Positions 25,646 through 33,780 of a DNA stretch of 64,000 nt are shown here, one piece after another. The notes under the pieces are model-generated. The model made no database searches. It had not been told where the DNA came from and saw only the letters and a program-made list of their open reading frames with translations. Origin of the DNA: Eikenella corrodens. Lineage in GTDB: Bacteria > Pseudomonadota > Gammaproteobacteria > Burkholderiales > Neisseriaceae. Every line of letters starts with the position of its first letter. Position 1 is the stretch's first letter. A program made the position numbers and the translations under genes. Where the stretch lies: assembly GCF_003990355.1 (NCBI RefSeq), contig NZ_CP034670.1, forward strand, positions 1,798,001 to 1,862,000, in the 5' to 3' direction.

Positions 25646-26086
25646 CTATTTATCCTGATAAAACTGCCCGAGTTGCCCCAATACCCGTGCCGCGGCGGCC
25701 AAATCGTCTGGGTGGAACTGTTCGGCAATTTTCTCCGCATGGGCACGCCAATGCGCTTGAATCTGCCGAGCAGCCTGCTGCCCTTTTTCCGTTAAAACAT
25801 AAAGTTGTGCACGCTGATGTGCCGGATTCGGCTGGGCTGCGAGCAGGCCTTCTTCTATCAGGACATTGACCTGCTTTAACGCGCCCTGTCGGGTGATGCC
25901 CATTTCCTCGGCAATCTGCGGCACGGTGGGCGGCGTTTCCGAAAGCAGCACCGCCCCCAGCACCTGCCAACGCGAAGTGCTCAAGCCCAAAGGGGCGGCA
26001 AAACGGTTACCCCATTCGTACAAAATACCGTTTAATCTGAATATGTTGAGCGTAACGGCGGTAAGGTGTTCGCTGGGTTGGGTCAT
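25646..26086 (-). CDS. MarR-family transcriptional regulator
   Basis: 146 residues with a winged-helix fold: SRWQVLGAVLLSETPPTVPQ, recognition helix ITRQGALKQVNVLIEEGLL, and wing AHQRAQLYVLTEKG. MarR proteins are dimers that respond to small phenolic or oxidative signals. It lies upstream of the DUF2269-like membrane gene in the same direction. Each has its own TTGACA promoter with similar flanks, which suggests the regulator controls itself and that gene. Confidence 0.9.
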   Translation of the reverse strand: MTQPSEHLTAVTLNIFRLNGILYEWGNRFAAPLGLSTSRWQVLGAVLLSETPPTVPQIAEEMGITRQGALKQVNVLIEEGLLAAQPNPAHQRAQLYVLTEKGQQAARQIQAHWRAHAEKIAEQFHPDDLAAAARVLGQLGQFYQDK

Positions 26087-26114
26087 GGTTACTCCCTTCT
26101 ATTTAAAAGAAATG

Positions 26115-26144
26115 AGTTTATTGAATATGGTAATCCATTGTCAA
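26115..26144 (-). promoter_or_regulatory. Promoter of the marR-type gene
   Basis: Leftward TTGACA (complement at 26139-26144) and TAAACT (complement at 26115-26120), 18 bases apart, followed by CATTTCTTTT. The spacer contains GGATTACCATATTC, possibly an operator. Confidence 0.55.
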
Positions 26145-26225
26145 AAAGAAACGGAAGATGAAAATTTATCATGCGCGAAGATACAGCCTAATCTTATGAT
26201 TCGTCTAAACAACGGCCCCATAAAT

Positions 26226-26265
26226 TTTCAGGTAGCCTTCCCACGACGAAAAGGCTACCTGAAAG
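26226..26265. terminator. DUS inverted pair between pncB and marR genes
   Basis: ATTTTCAGGTAGCCTT and AAGGCTACCTGAAAG around a 12-base loop, just past the leftward pncB stop. Confidence 0.6.
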
Positions 26266-26285
26266 CATATCGGCCAAGCTAAATC

Positions 26286-27497
26286 CTATTTAGGCGTTTC
26301 TTCCACTTGGAACACTTGGCGCAAGTAGGCAAGGAAGGTGTTGTTGTCGCTCATGGTTTTACCGGGGCTGTCGGAGAGTTTGGCCACGGATTGGCCGTTG
26401 CATTCCACCAGTTTGAGCACGATGTTCAACGGTTTGTGCCCCATGTCGTTGGTGAGGTTGGTGCCGATGCCGAAGCTGGTTTTGAAGCGGTCTTTGAAGT
26501 ATTGGTGCAGTGCCCAGGCCTTTTCCAAATCGAGGCCGTCGGAGAAGGTGAGCATTTTGGTGCGGCTGTCGATTTTGAGCTTTTGGTAGTGGGCGTAGGC
26601 TTTTTCGCCCCACACATAGGGGTCGCCGCTGTCGTGGCGCAGGCCGTCGAAGAGTTTGGCGAAATAAAGGTCGAAATCGCGCAGGAAGGCATCCATGCCC
26701 ACCACGTCGGTGAGCGCGATGCCGAGGTCGCCGCGGTATTCGCGCACCCAGCTTTCCAGTGCGGCTTTTTGGAAATCGCGCAGGCGCACGTCTAGGGCTT
26801 GGAAGGCCTGCATAAATTCGTGCGCCACGGTGCCGATGGGGATGAGGCCGAGTTTTTTGGCCAGATAAACGTTGCTGGTGCCGCGCAGGCAGCCGGGGGC
26901 GGCTTGGTTCAACGTGCGCACCACATGTTCCTGCCAGGCAAGGTTGTAGCGGCGGCGGGTGCCGAAATCGGATACCAGGAAGGGCGGCTCGCCTATCTGT
27001 TGGGCGGCGGCATAGCTGCGCAGCAGGTCGGCCTTGGCCTGCAGGCGGCGTTCACCTTCGGCCAGCACTTCGGGGGTTTCGAGGCGGCGGAAGTAGAGCT
27101 CGTTCACAATCGCCAGCACGAAAATCTCGAAAAACATGGCTTGGATAATCGGCCCTTCCACGCGGATGCAGAGCCGGTTCTGCTCGTCCACGCTCACTTG
27201 GATAAAGCGGCGTTTGAGCTGGAACAGCTCCAAATAATCCACAAAATCGCTTTTGATAAAACGCAGGCTGCGCAGATAGTTGAGCTCTTCCGGGGTGAAG
27301 CGCAGGGTGCACAGGGCATCGAGCTCGGCTTCCAGCTCGCTGCGGATCTCCACCAGCGGATACACGCATTCGTCCAGGTTGCGGCAGCGGAATTCATACA
27401 CGCCGTGCGCCTGTGGGAACTGGTGCAATACCACTTGCAGCATGGTGAATTTATAGAGGTCGGTGTCCAGCAGGGATTGGATGATGTGGCGTTGCAT
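26286..27497 (-). CDS. pncB: Nicotinate phosphoribosyltransferase PncB
   Basis: Joins nicotinate to PRPP with ATP to give nicotinate mononucleotide in NAD salvage. 403 residues. Visible are the start SLLDTDLYKFTMLQVVLHQF, the FGTRRRYNLAWQ loop, TSNVYLAKKLGLIPIGT and RHDSGDPYVWGEKA. The fit to the bacterial PncB family is close. It is transcribed alone, with a DUS pair after the stop and a single DUS upstream. Confidence 0.95.
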   Translation of the reverse strand: MQRHIIQSLLDTDLYKFTMLQVVLHQFPQAHGVYEFRCRNLDECVYPLVEIRSELEAELDALCTLRFTPEELNYLRSLRFIKSDFVDYLELFQLKRRFIQVSVDEQNRLCIRVEGPIIQAMFFEIFVLAIVNELYFRRLETPEVLAEGERRLQAKADLLRSYAAAQQIGEPPFLVSDFGTRRRYNLAWQEHVVRTLNQAAPGCLRGTSNVYLAKKLGLIPIGTVAHEFMQAFQALDVRLRDFQKAALESWVREYRGDLGIALTDVVGMDAFLRDFDLYFAKLFDGLRHDSGDPYVWGEKAYAHYQKLKIDSRTKMLTFSDGLDLEKAWALHQYFKDRFKTSFGIGTNLTNDMGHKPLNIVLKLVECNGQSVAKLSDSPGKTMSDNNTFLAYLRQVFQVEETPK

Positions 27498-27779
27498 GGC
27501 TGCTCCATGAGGTGGTTAAACGGAAAAAAGCAGGGCTTCGTCAGGCTCTGGGGCTTTCAGGTAGCCTGAATGGCTGCCCACTTATGATTTTATTGCATTC
27601 AAACAAATCAAACTGAACCGGCCGCGCATACGGTATGCGGCGCAATCGGAATAATGTGTGGCATTAAAACACGTTTTGCCGCTTTCAGGTAGCCTGCCGC
27701 ATCAGGCGGCGGCAGTTTCGGGTATCATGCACCACTTATTGTTTCACAGCACACCAACCTATTTTCCCCAACGATTACC

Positions 27780-28784
27780 ATGAAGAAACTCGCATTACTT
27801 TGCCTTCTGGCCGCTGCCGGCACCGCCGCCGCCAACAACACCCCGCTGCCCGATTTCTCACCCGTGGCCGCAGGCCAGCACGTCGTTATCAATATCCCGC
27901 AGATGCGCCTTTTCCTGTATGAAAACGGCCAATTGAAAAACGTTTATCCCGTGGCCGTAGGTAAAAACCGCACCCGCACCCCGCTGGGCAACTACAACAT
28001 CGGTTCCAAAGCCTACAACCCCACTTGGACCATCCCCGCCAGCATCCGCCGCGAACGCGCCGCCTCCGGCCTGCCCGAAATCAGCAGCATTCCGCCCGGC
28101 CCGAGCAACCCGCTGGGCCCGGTATTTGTGCGCTTGGGCCCGCCGCGCTTAGGCTTGGGCATCCACGGCACCAATGCCCCCGCCAGCGTGCCCGGCATCC
28201 GCAGCCACGGCTGCGTGCGCATGCACAGCAACAACGCGCTGCAATTCGCCCGCAGCGTGCACACCGGCGCCAACGCCGCCGTAATCTACCAGCTGGCCAG
28301 CCTCAATGCCGATGCCAACAAACACCTATGGCTCGCCGCCTATGCCGACCCCTACCAGCAGCGCAACCTGAACACCGCCGCCCTGCGCCAAAGCATCGCC
28401 ACCTGGTCGCAGGCCAACGGCCTCACCGCCAACCCCGCCCGCATCAACAGCGTTTTGCGCAGCCGTAACGGCCGCCTGGTGTGCATCACCTGCCAAAGCG
28501 CCAACGCCCGCGTGCAAGGCAAATTGCAATCCGTGGCCTGGCAAAACGGCGCGGCCGAGCTGAGCCGCCCGCAGGCTGTGGAAGCCTCCGAGCCCCAGCA
28601 AACAGACGAAATCCTGCCTGAAGGCAGCGCTGTGGAAGCACTTACCGACGGTGCGGGCACTGAAACCCCGATTCCCGCCAGCACCCGCCCTGCCCCACGC
28701 CGTCGCACCGAGCCGCGCGAGCAGCCACTGCCCGCCACGCCCGTGCAGCCGCAGGAAATCCCTTTGTTAGACACCTTGCTATAA
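27780..28784 (+). CDS. Periplasmic L,D-transpeptidase (YkuD/ErfK type)
   Basis: 334 residues. A signal peptide MKKLALLCLLAAAGTAAA leads to the YkuD domain, with VINIPQMRLFLYENG, HGTNAPASVPGIRSHGCVRM and catalytic Cys145. It would form 3-3 cross-links in peptidoglycan or attach proteins to it. The C-terminal 80 residues are rich in Pro, Glu, Thr and Arg (ASTRPAPRRRTEPREQ) and lack structure. It is related to E. coli ErfK/YcfS/YnhG. A strong terminator follows. Confidence 0.92.
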   Translation: MKKLALLCLLAAAGTAAANNTPLPDFSPVAAGQHVVINIPQMRLFLYENGQLKNVYPVAVGKNRTRTPLGNYNIGSKAYNPTWTIPASIRRERAASGLPEISSIPPGPSNPLGPVFVRLGPPRLGLGIHGTNAPASVPGIRSHGCVRMHSNNALQFARSVHTGANAAVIYQLASLNADANKHLWLAAYADPYQQRNLNTAALRQSIATWSQANGLTANPARINSVLRSRNGRLVCITCQSANARVQGKLQSVAWQNGAAELSRPQAVEASEPQQTDEILPEGSAVEALTDGAGTETPIPASTRPAPRRRTEPREQPLPATPVQPQEIPLLDTLL

Positions 28785-28791
28785 GCCAAAT

Positions 28792-28826
28792 AAAAACCTG
28801 CCGTTTTTAAAGAGCGGCAGGTTTTT
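28792..28826 (+). terminator. Intrinsic terminator after the L,D-transpeptidase gene
   Basis: AAAAACCTGCCG and CGGCAGGTTTTT stem with T-run. This terminator is not made of DUS; a DUS pair follows at 28829-28868. Confidence 0.85.
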
Positions 28827-28828
28827 GG

Positions 28829-28868
28829 TTTCAGGTAGCCTTCAACTGCTAAGAAGGCTACCTGAAAA
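28829..28868. repeat. Inverted DUS pair
   Basis: TTTCAGGTAGCCTT and AAGGCTACCTGAAAA. Further single words occur at 28993 in the same 315-base gap, which also holds TATAAT at 28950, a likely -10 box for der. Confidence 0.65.
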
Positions 28869-29099
28869 TATTGACCTCAACGTAAACCAAAACCACCACT
28901 TCCCCATCCATCCGGCCCATCTCCCCAAGCCAAACCATTCATAACCAGCTATAATCTCGCCTGCATACTTTGGGCAGCCTCACTCCCAATCGAAGGCTAC
29001 CTGAAAACCCGCTTCCAACGAAGCCACACCAACCCTTCCGTGCCCCGCGCACCTGCTCGCTGCCCGGCTCAGGCAGCCTGATACAGAAAGACCAACATC

Positions 29100-30557
29100 A
29101 TGAAACCCACCATTGCCCTAGTCGGCCGCCCCAATGTGGGCAAATCCACCCTGTTCAACCGCCTCACGCGCACTAAAGACGCGCTGGTGCACGACCTGCC
29201 CGGCCTCACGCGCGACCGCCACTACGGCCACGGCAAAGTCGGCAGCAAGCCCTATCTGGTGGTCGACACCGGCGGCTTTGAGCCTGTGGTGGACAGCGGC
29301 ATTTTGCACGAAATGGCGCGCCAAACCTTGCAGGCGATAGACGAAGCCGATGCCGTGATTTTCCTGGTGGACGTGCGCACGGGCTTAACGCCGCAGGACA
29401 AAATCATCGCCGACCGCCTGCGCCAATCGCCGCGCCCCGTGTATCTGGCCGTGAACAAAGGCGAGGGCGGCCGCCGCGACGTGTTGGCCGCCGAATTTTA
29501 CGAACTGGCCTTGGGCGAACCGCACGTGATTTCCGGCGCGCACGGCGACGGCGTGTATTATCTGATGGAAGAAGTGCTGGAAAATTTCCCCGAAGCAGAA
29601 GAAGAGCAACCGGAAAACAAACATCCCGTGTTCGCCGTTATCGGCCGCCCGAACGTGGGTAAATCCACGCTGGTGAACGCCATTTTGGGCGAAGAGCGCG
29701 TGATTGCCTTCGACATGGCGGGCACCACGCGCGACAGCATCCACATCGATTTCGAGCGCGATGGCAAACCCTTCACCATCATCGACACTGCCGGTGTGCG
29801 CCGCCGCGGCAAGGTGGAAGAAGCAGTAGAGAAATTCTCCGTCATCAAAGCCATGCAAGCGGTAGAAGCCTCCAACGTGGCCGTATTGGTGCTGGACGCA
29901 CAGCAAGACATTGCCGACCAAGACGCGACCATCGCAGGCTTTGCGCTGGAAGCCGGGCGCGCACTGGTGGTGGCGGTAAACAAATGGGACGGCATTTCCG
30001 AAGAGCGGCGCAACGCGATTAAAAAAGACATCGATCGCAAGCTACACTTCCTCGATTTCGCCAAATTCCACTTCATTTCCGCCCTGAAAGAGCGCGGCAT
30101 CGACGGCCTGTTTGCCAGCATCCAATCGGCCTACGACGCGGCCTTCATCAAAATGCCCACGCCCAAAATCACCCGCGTGCTGCAATCGGCCATCGAACGC
30201 CAGCAACCCGCCCGCGCAGGGCTGGTGCGCCCCAAAATGCGCTATGCCCACCAAGGCGGCATGAACCCGCCCGTAATCGTGATTCACGGCAATTCGCTGC
30301 AACACGTGGCCGACAGCTACACCCGCTACCTCACGCAAACCTTCCGCAAAGCCTTCAACTTGCAAGGCACGCCGCTGCGCATCCAATACAATATTTCCGA
30401 CAACCCCTACGAAGACACGGCGGAAAAAACCAAAAACAAACCCCTGCGCCGCACCACCTTGAGCAACCGCATCGCCAAACGCGATGAAAAAGCCCGCAGC
30501 AAAGCCAAAACCAAAAAACGCCAAGTGAGCGTGAAAAAACGGCAAGGCCAGTCTTAA
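29100..30557 (+). CDS. der: Ribosome biogenesis GTPase Der (EngA)
   Basis: Double-GTPase needed for large-subunit assembly. 485 residues with two G domains, each opening GRPNVGKST (about residues 8 and 181), with DTAGVRRRGK in the second and NKWDG as G4. A KH-like domain follows (PPVIVIHGNSLQHV). The C-terminal tail is very basic (KARSKAKTKKRQVSVKKRQ). Start at 29100; an upstream frame is not conserved. mnmA follows after a DUS terminator. Confidence 0.97.
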   Translation: MKPTIALVGRPNVGKSTLFNRLTRTKDALVHDLPGLTRDRHYGHGKVGSKPYLVVDTGGFEPVVDSGILHEMARQTLQAIDEADAVIFLVDVRTGLTPQDKIIADRLRQSPRPVYLAVNKGEGGRRDVLAAEFYELALGEPHVISGAHGDGVYYLMEEVLENFPEAEEEQPENKHPVFAVIGRPNVGKSTLVNAILGEERVIAFDMAGTTRDSIHIDFERDGKPFTIIDTAGVRRRGKVEEAVEKFSVIKAMQAVEASNVAVLVLDAQQDIADQDATIAGFALEAGRALVVAVNKWDGISEERRNAIKKDIDRKLHFLDFAKFHFISALKERGIDGLFASIQSAYDAAFIKMPTPKITRVLQSAIERQQPARAGLVRPKMRYAHQGGMNPPVIVIHGNSLQHVADSYTRYLTQTFRKAFNLQGTPLRIQYNISDNPYEDTAEKTKNKPLRRTTLSNRIAKRDEKARSKAKTKKRQVSVKKRQGQS

Positions 30558-30560
30558 ATT

Positions 30561-30590
30561 AAAAGGCTACCTGAAAACTTTCAGGTAGCC
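30561..30590 (+). terminator. Compact DUS-hairpin terminator after der
   Basis: AAAGGCTACCTGAAAA directly joined to CTTTCAGGTAGCC, close after the der stop and upstream of mnmA. Confidence 0.7.
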
Positions 30591-30610
30591 CCACCTAGAA
30601 ACCAAACATT

Positions 30611-31717
30611 ATGCCTACCCCGCAAAACATCATCGTCGGCCTGTCCGGCGGTGTCGATTCCTCCGTAACCGCCCACCTGCTCAAGCAGCAGGGGCAGCAA
30701 GTGCGCGGCGTGTTCATGCAAAACTGGGAAGACGACGACAACGACGAATACTGCAGCATCAAGCAGGATTCCTTCGACGCCATCGCCGTGGCCGACATCA
30801 TCGGCATCGACATCGACATCGTCAATTTCGCCGCCCAATACAAAGACAAAGTATTCGCCTACTTCCTGCAGGAATACCAAGCAGGCCGCACCCCCAACCC
30901 CGACGTGCTATGCAACGCCGAAATCAAATTCAAATGCTTTTTGGATTACGCCGTCGGACAAGGCGCCGAAGCCATTGCCACCGGCCACTACGCCCGCAAA
31001 GAAGTGCGCAACGGCAAGCATTATCTGCTCAAAGGCCTGGATGCCAACAAAGACCAAAGCTACTTCCTCTACCGCCTCCAGCCCTTCCAGCTCGAACGCG
31101 CCCTCTTCCCGCTCGGCCACTTGGAAAAACCCGAAGTGCGCCGCATCGCCGCCGAAGCCGGCCTGCCCACCGCCGCCAAAAAAGACAGCACCGGCATCTG
31201 CTTCATCGGCGAGCGCCCCTTCCGCGAGTTTCTGCAAAAATACCTGCCCACCCGCGAAGGCGATATGGTTACGCCCGAAGGCCAAGTCGTGGGCAAACAC
31301 GTCGGCCTGATGTTCTACACCCTCGGCCAGCGCAAAGGCTTGGGCATCGGCGGCGCAGGCGAGCCGTGGTTCGTGGCGGGCAAAGATTTGGCCGCCAACC
31401 GCCTAATCGTGGTGCAAGGCCACCAACACCCGCTATTATTTTCAGGTAGCCTCACCATGAGCCAATTAAGCTGGACGCTACCTGAAAACCCCGGCGAAGC
31501 ACACGGCAGCCGCCCGCCCGAAGGCCGCTACACCTGCAAAACCCGCTACCGCATGGCCGATGCGCCCTGCCAACTGCGCTATTTGGGCGACGATTCCGCC
31601 GAGCTGGTATTCGACGCGCCGCAATGGGCGGTTACCCCCGGCCAATCCGCCGTGCTGTATGATGGCGACGTCTGCCTGGGCGGCGGCATCATCGACCAAG
31701 CCGGCGCAGGCGTTTAA
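30611..31717 (+). CDS. mnmA: tRNA 2-thiouridylase MnmA
   Basis: Adds sulphur to U34 of tRNA for Lys, Glu and Gln. 368 residues. PP-loop GLSGGVDSSVTA, tRNA-contact MQNWEDDDNDEYC, catalytic Cys in CNAEIKFK and the second Cys in GICFIGER are all present. Two uptake words are inside the gene near residues 277 and 290, read as SGSL and TLPENPG; they flank a loop of about ten residues before the C-terminal barrel. That insertion looks specific to this lineage. Confidence 0.96.
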   Translation: MPTPQNIIVGLSGGVDSSVTAHLLKQQGQQVRGVFMQNWEDDDNDEYCSIKQDSFDAIAVADIIGIDIDIVNFAAQYKDKVFAYFLQEYQAGRTPNPDVLCNAEIKFKCFLDYAVGQGAEAIATGHYARKEVRNGKHYLLKGLDANKDQSYFLYRLQPFQLERALFPLGHLEKPEVRRIAAEAGLPTAAKKDSTGICFIGERPFREFLQKYLPTREGDMVTPEGQVVGKHVGLMFYTLGQRKGLGIGGAGEPWFVAGKDLAANRLIVVQGHQHPLLFSGSLTMSQLSWTLPENPGEAHGSRPPEGRYTCKTRYRMADAPCQLRYLGDDSAELVFDAPQWAVTPGQSAVLYDGDVCLGGGIIDQAGAGV

Positions 31718-31757
31718 CCCCTTTAAACCAAATATAAAACCCGGCAACACAAACCTT

Positions 31758-31817
31758 AAAGGCTACCTGAAAACGCAACGAAGCAAATTGCTGCAAAACT
31801 GAATTTTCAGGTAGCCC
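31758..31817. terminator. DUS inverted pair between mnmA and fadD
   Basis: AAAGGCTACCTGAAAA and ATTTTCAGGTAGCC with a 30-base loop. Confidence 0.55.
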
Positions 31818-31833
31818 CTATCAGGAGACCAAA

Positions 31834-33498
31834 TTGGAAAAAATCTGGCTGCAAAGCTATCAGGAAGGCGTACGCCCCGAAATCGACGTGCGCCGCTACG
31901 GCTCAATCTGCGAAGTATTCCGCGAAACCGCCTACCTCTACGGCAAGCGTTCCGGCTTCACCAACTTCGGCAAAGTGCAAACCTATGCCCAAACCGCGCG
32001 CCTGGCCGAGCAGTTCGCCTCCTATCTGCAAAACGTGCTCAAGCTGGAAAAAGGCGCGCGCGTGGCCGTGATGCTGCCCAATCTGTTGCAATACCCCGTG
32101 GCCGTATTCGGCATTTTGCAGGCCGGCGGCATCGTGGTGAACGTCAACCCGCTCTACACCCCGCGCGAATTGCAACACCAGCTGAAAGACAGCGGCGCCA
32201 CCACCATTCTGGTGTTGGAAAACTTTGCCCACACGCTGGCCGAAGTGGTGGCCGAAACCGATGTGAAACACATCATCCTCGCCTCGGTGGGCGATTTGCT
32301 CGGCTTCTTCAAAGGCGGCCTGATGAACCTGATTGTGCGCCATGTGAAAAAAATGGTGCCGCCTTATGAACTGCCCCATTTCGTGCGCTTCAACCACGCG
32401 CTCAAACAAGGCGCGGCGCACGCCTTCCGCCCCGTACCGGTTACGCTGGAAGACACCGCCTTCCTGCAATACACCGGCGGCACCACCGGCGTATCCAAAG
32501 GCGCGATGCTCACGCACGGCAACATCTGCGCCAATATGCTGCAGGCCGAAGAGTGGATTCAGTCCAACCTCACCATCGAAGGCGAATTGGTGGTAACCGC
32601 GCTGCCGATGTACCACGTGTTCGCGCTCACGGTAAACCTGATGATCTTCACCCGCATCGGTGCGCAAAACCTGCTCATCACCAACCCGCGCGATATTAAA
32701 TTTTTCATCAGGGAGCTGAAAAAATACCGCGTGAGCGTGCTGCCCGCCGTCAACACCCTGTTCAACGCCCTGATCAACCACCCCGACTTCCAAAGCATAG
32801 ACTTCTCCAGCTGGAAGCTGTGCCTGGGCGGCGGCATGGCGGTGCAGGAAAACGTGGCCAAACAATGGAAAGCGCTCACCGGCCAGCCGATTGTGGAAGT
32901 GTACGGCCTCACCGAAGCCAGCCCCGGCGTGTGCGCCAACCCGCTGAACATCAGCGATTACAACGGCACCATCGGCCTGCCGATTTCCAATACCGAAGTG
33001 GAAATTCGCGATGACGCAGGCAACGAAGTGCCGCCGGGCGAAATCGGCGAATTGTGCGTCAAAGGGCCGCAAATCATGCAGGGCTATTGGCGGCACCCCG
33101 AAGAAACCGCCGCCGCGATGGATGATCGCGGCTTCCTCGCCACCGGCGATATGGTGAAAATGGACGAAAAAGGCTTCATCAAGCTGGTGGATCGCAAAAA
33201 AGACATGATTGTGGTGTCCGGCTTCAATGTTTATCCGAACGAAATAGAAGACGTGGTAACGAAACACCCGATGGTGCTGGAAGCTGCCTGCATCGGCGTG
33301 CCCAGCAACAAAACCGGTGAAGCCCTGCGCCTGTTTGTGGTGAAAAAAGACCCCGCGCTCACCCGCGAAGAACTCATCGCCTTCTGCCGCACCCAGCTCA
33401 CCGCCTATAAAGTGCCGAAAGACATCCAGTTCCGCGACGAGCTGCCCAAATCCAACGTGGGCAAAATCCTGCGCCGCGAACTGCGGGAAGAAAAATAG
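31834..33498 (+). CDS. fadD: Long-chain fatty acid CoA ligase FadD
   Basis: Activates fatty acids to acyl-CoA with ATP at the inner membrane. 554 residues. AMP-binding motif YTGGTTGVSKGAMLTH, VYGLTEASPGV, the TGDMVKMDEKGF region and the C-terminal LPKSNVGKILRREL fit FadD. The start is TTG at 31834, preceded by CAGGAG; no ATG is nearby. A strong terminator follows at 33518. Confidence 0.94.
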   Translation: MEKIWLQSYQEGVRPEIDVRRYGSICEVFRETAYLYGKRSGFTNFGKVQTYAQTARLAEQFASYLQNVLKLEKGARVAVMLPNLLQYPVAVFGILQAGGIVVNVNPLYTPRELQHQLKDSGATTILVLENFAHTLAEVVAETDVKHIILASVGDLLGFFKGGLMNLIVRHVKKMVPPYELPHFVRFNHALKQGAAHAFRPVPVTLEDTAFLQYTGGTTGVSKGAMLTHGNICANMLQAEEWIQSNLTIEGELVVTALPMYHVFALTVNLMIFTRIGAQNLLITNPRDIKFFIRELKKYRVSVLPAVNTLFNALINHPDFQSIDFSSWKLCLGGGMAVQENVAKQWKALTGQPIVEVYGLTEASPGVCANPLNISDYNGTIGLPISNTEVEIRDDAGNEVPPGEIGELCVKGPQIMQGYWRHPEETAAAMDDRGFLATGDMVKMDEKGFIKLVDRKKDMIVVSGFNVYPNEIEDVVTKHPMVLEAACIGVPSNKTGEALRLFVVKKDPALTREELIAFCRTQLTAYKVPKDIQFRDELPKSNVGKILRRELREEK

Positions 33499-33517
33499 CC
33501 GCCGGCAGCAAAACATG

Positions 33518-33551
33518 GGCAGACCGGTGTACACCGGCTGCCTATTTTTTT
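33518..33551 (+). terminator. Intrinsic terminator after fadD
   Basis: GGCAGACCGGTG and CACCGGCTGCC stem with one bulge, followed by TATTTTTTT. Confidence 0.85.
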
Positions 33552-33602
33552 GTAAGTCAGCGTAAAGTAAAATTAAGCTTTAGCAATTCCACCCAGCATA
33601 AC

Positions 33603-33647
33603 AAAGGCTACCTGAAACCACCATCGTGGCTTTTTCAGGTAGCCTTT
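33603..33647. repeat. Inverted DUS pair
   Basis: AAAGGCTACCTGAAA and TTTTTCAGGTAGCCTTT with a 14-base loop, in the 282-base gap before hutWX. TAAAAT at 33738-33743 is a possible -10 box for hutWX. Confidence 0.6.
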
Positions 33648-33780
33648 ATTCATAAAAAGCTCATAAAAATAAACTGCTAAAACAAAGCCACGCAAAACAC
33701 CCCTACTCTGCTATTTCAGCAACACCCTTCCGTGTAGTAAAATTAATTCTTATTTTGTTTAGCATCTAACCATAAACCCT

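Noticed and set aside
31903..33534. Long leftward open frame opposite fadD (543 codons)
   Set aside because: Same antisense effect; His/Phe/Val-rich with no domain, while fadD is complete.
33721..33760. Possible Fur box ahead of hutWX
   Set aside because: The AT-rich stretch AAAATTAATTCTTATTTTG matches the Fur consensus poorly, so iron control of this unit is not claimed from sequence.
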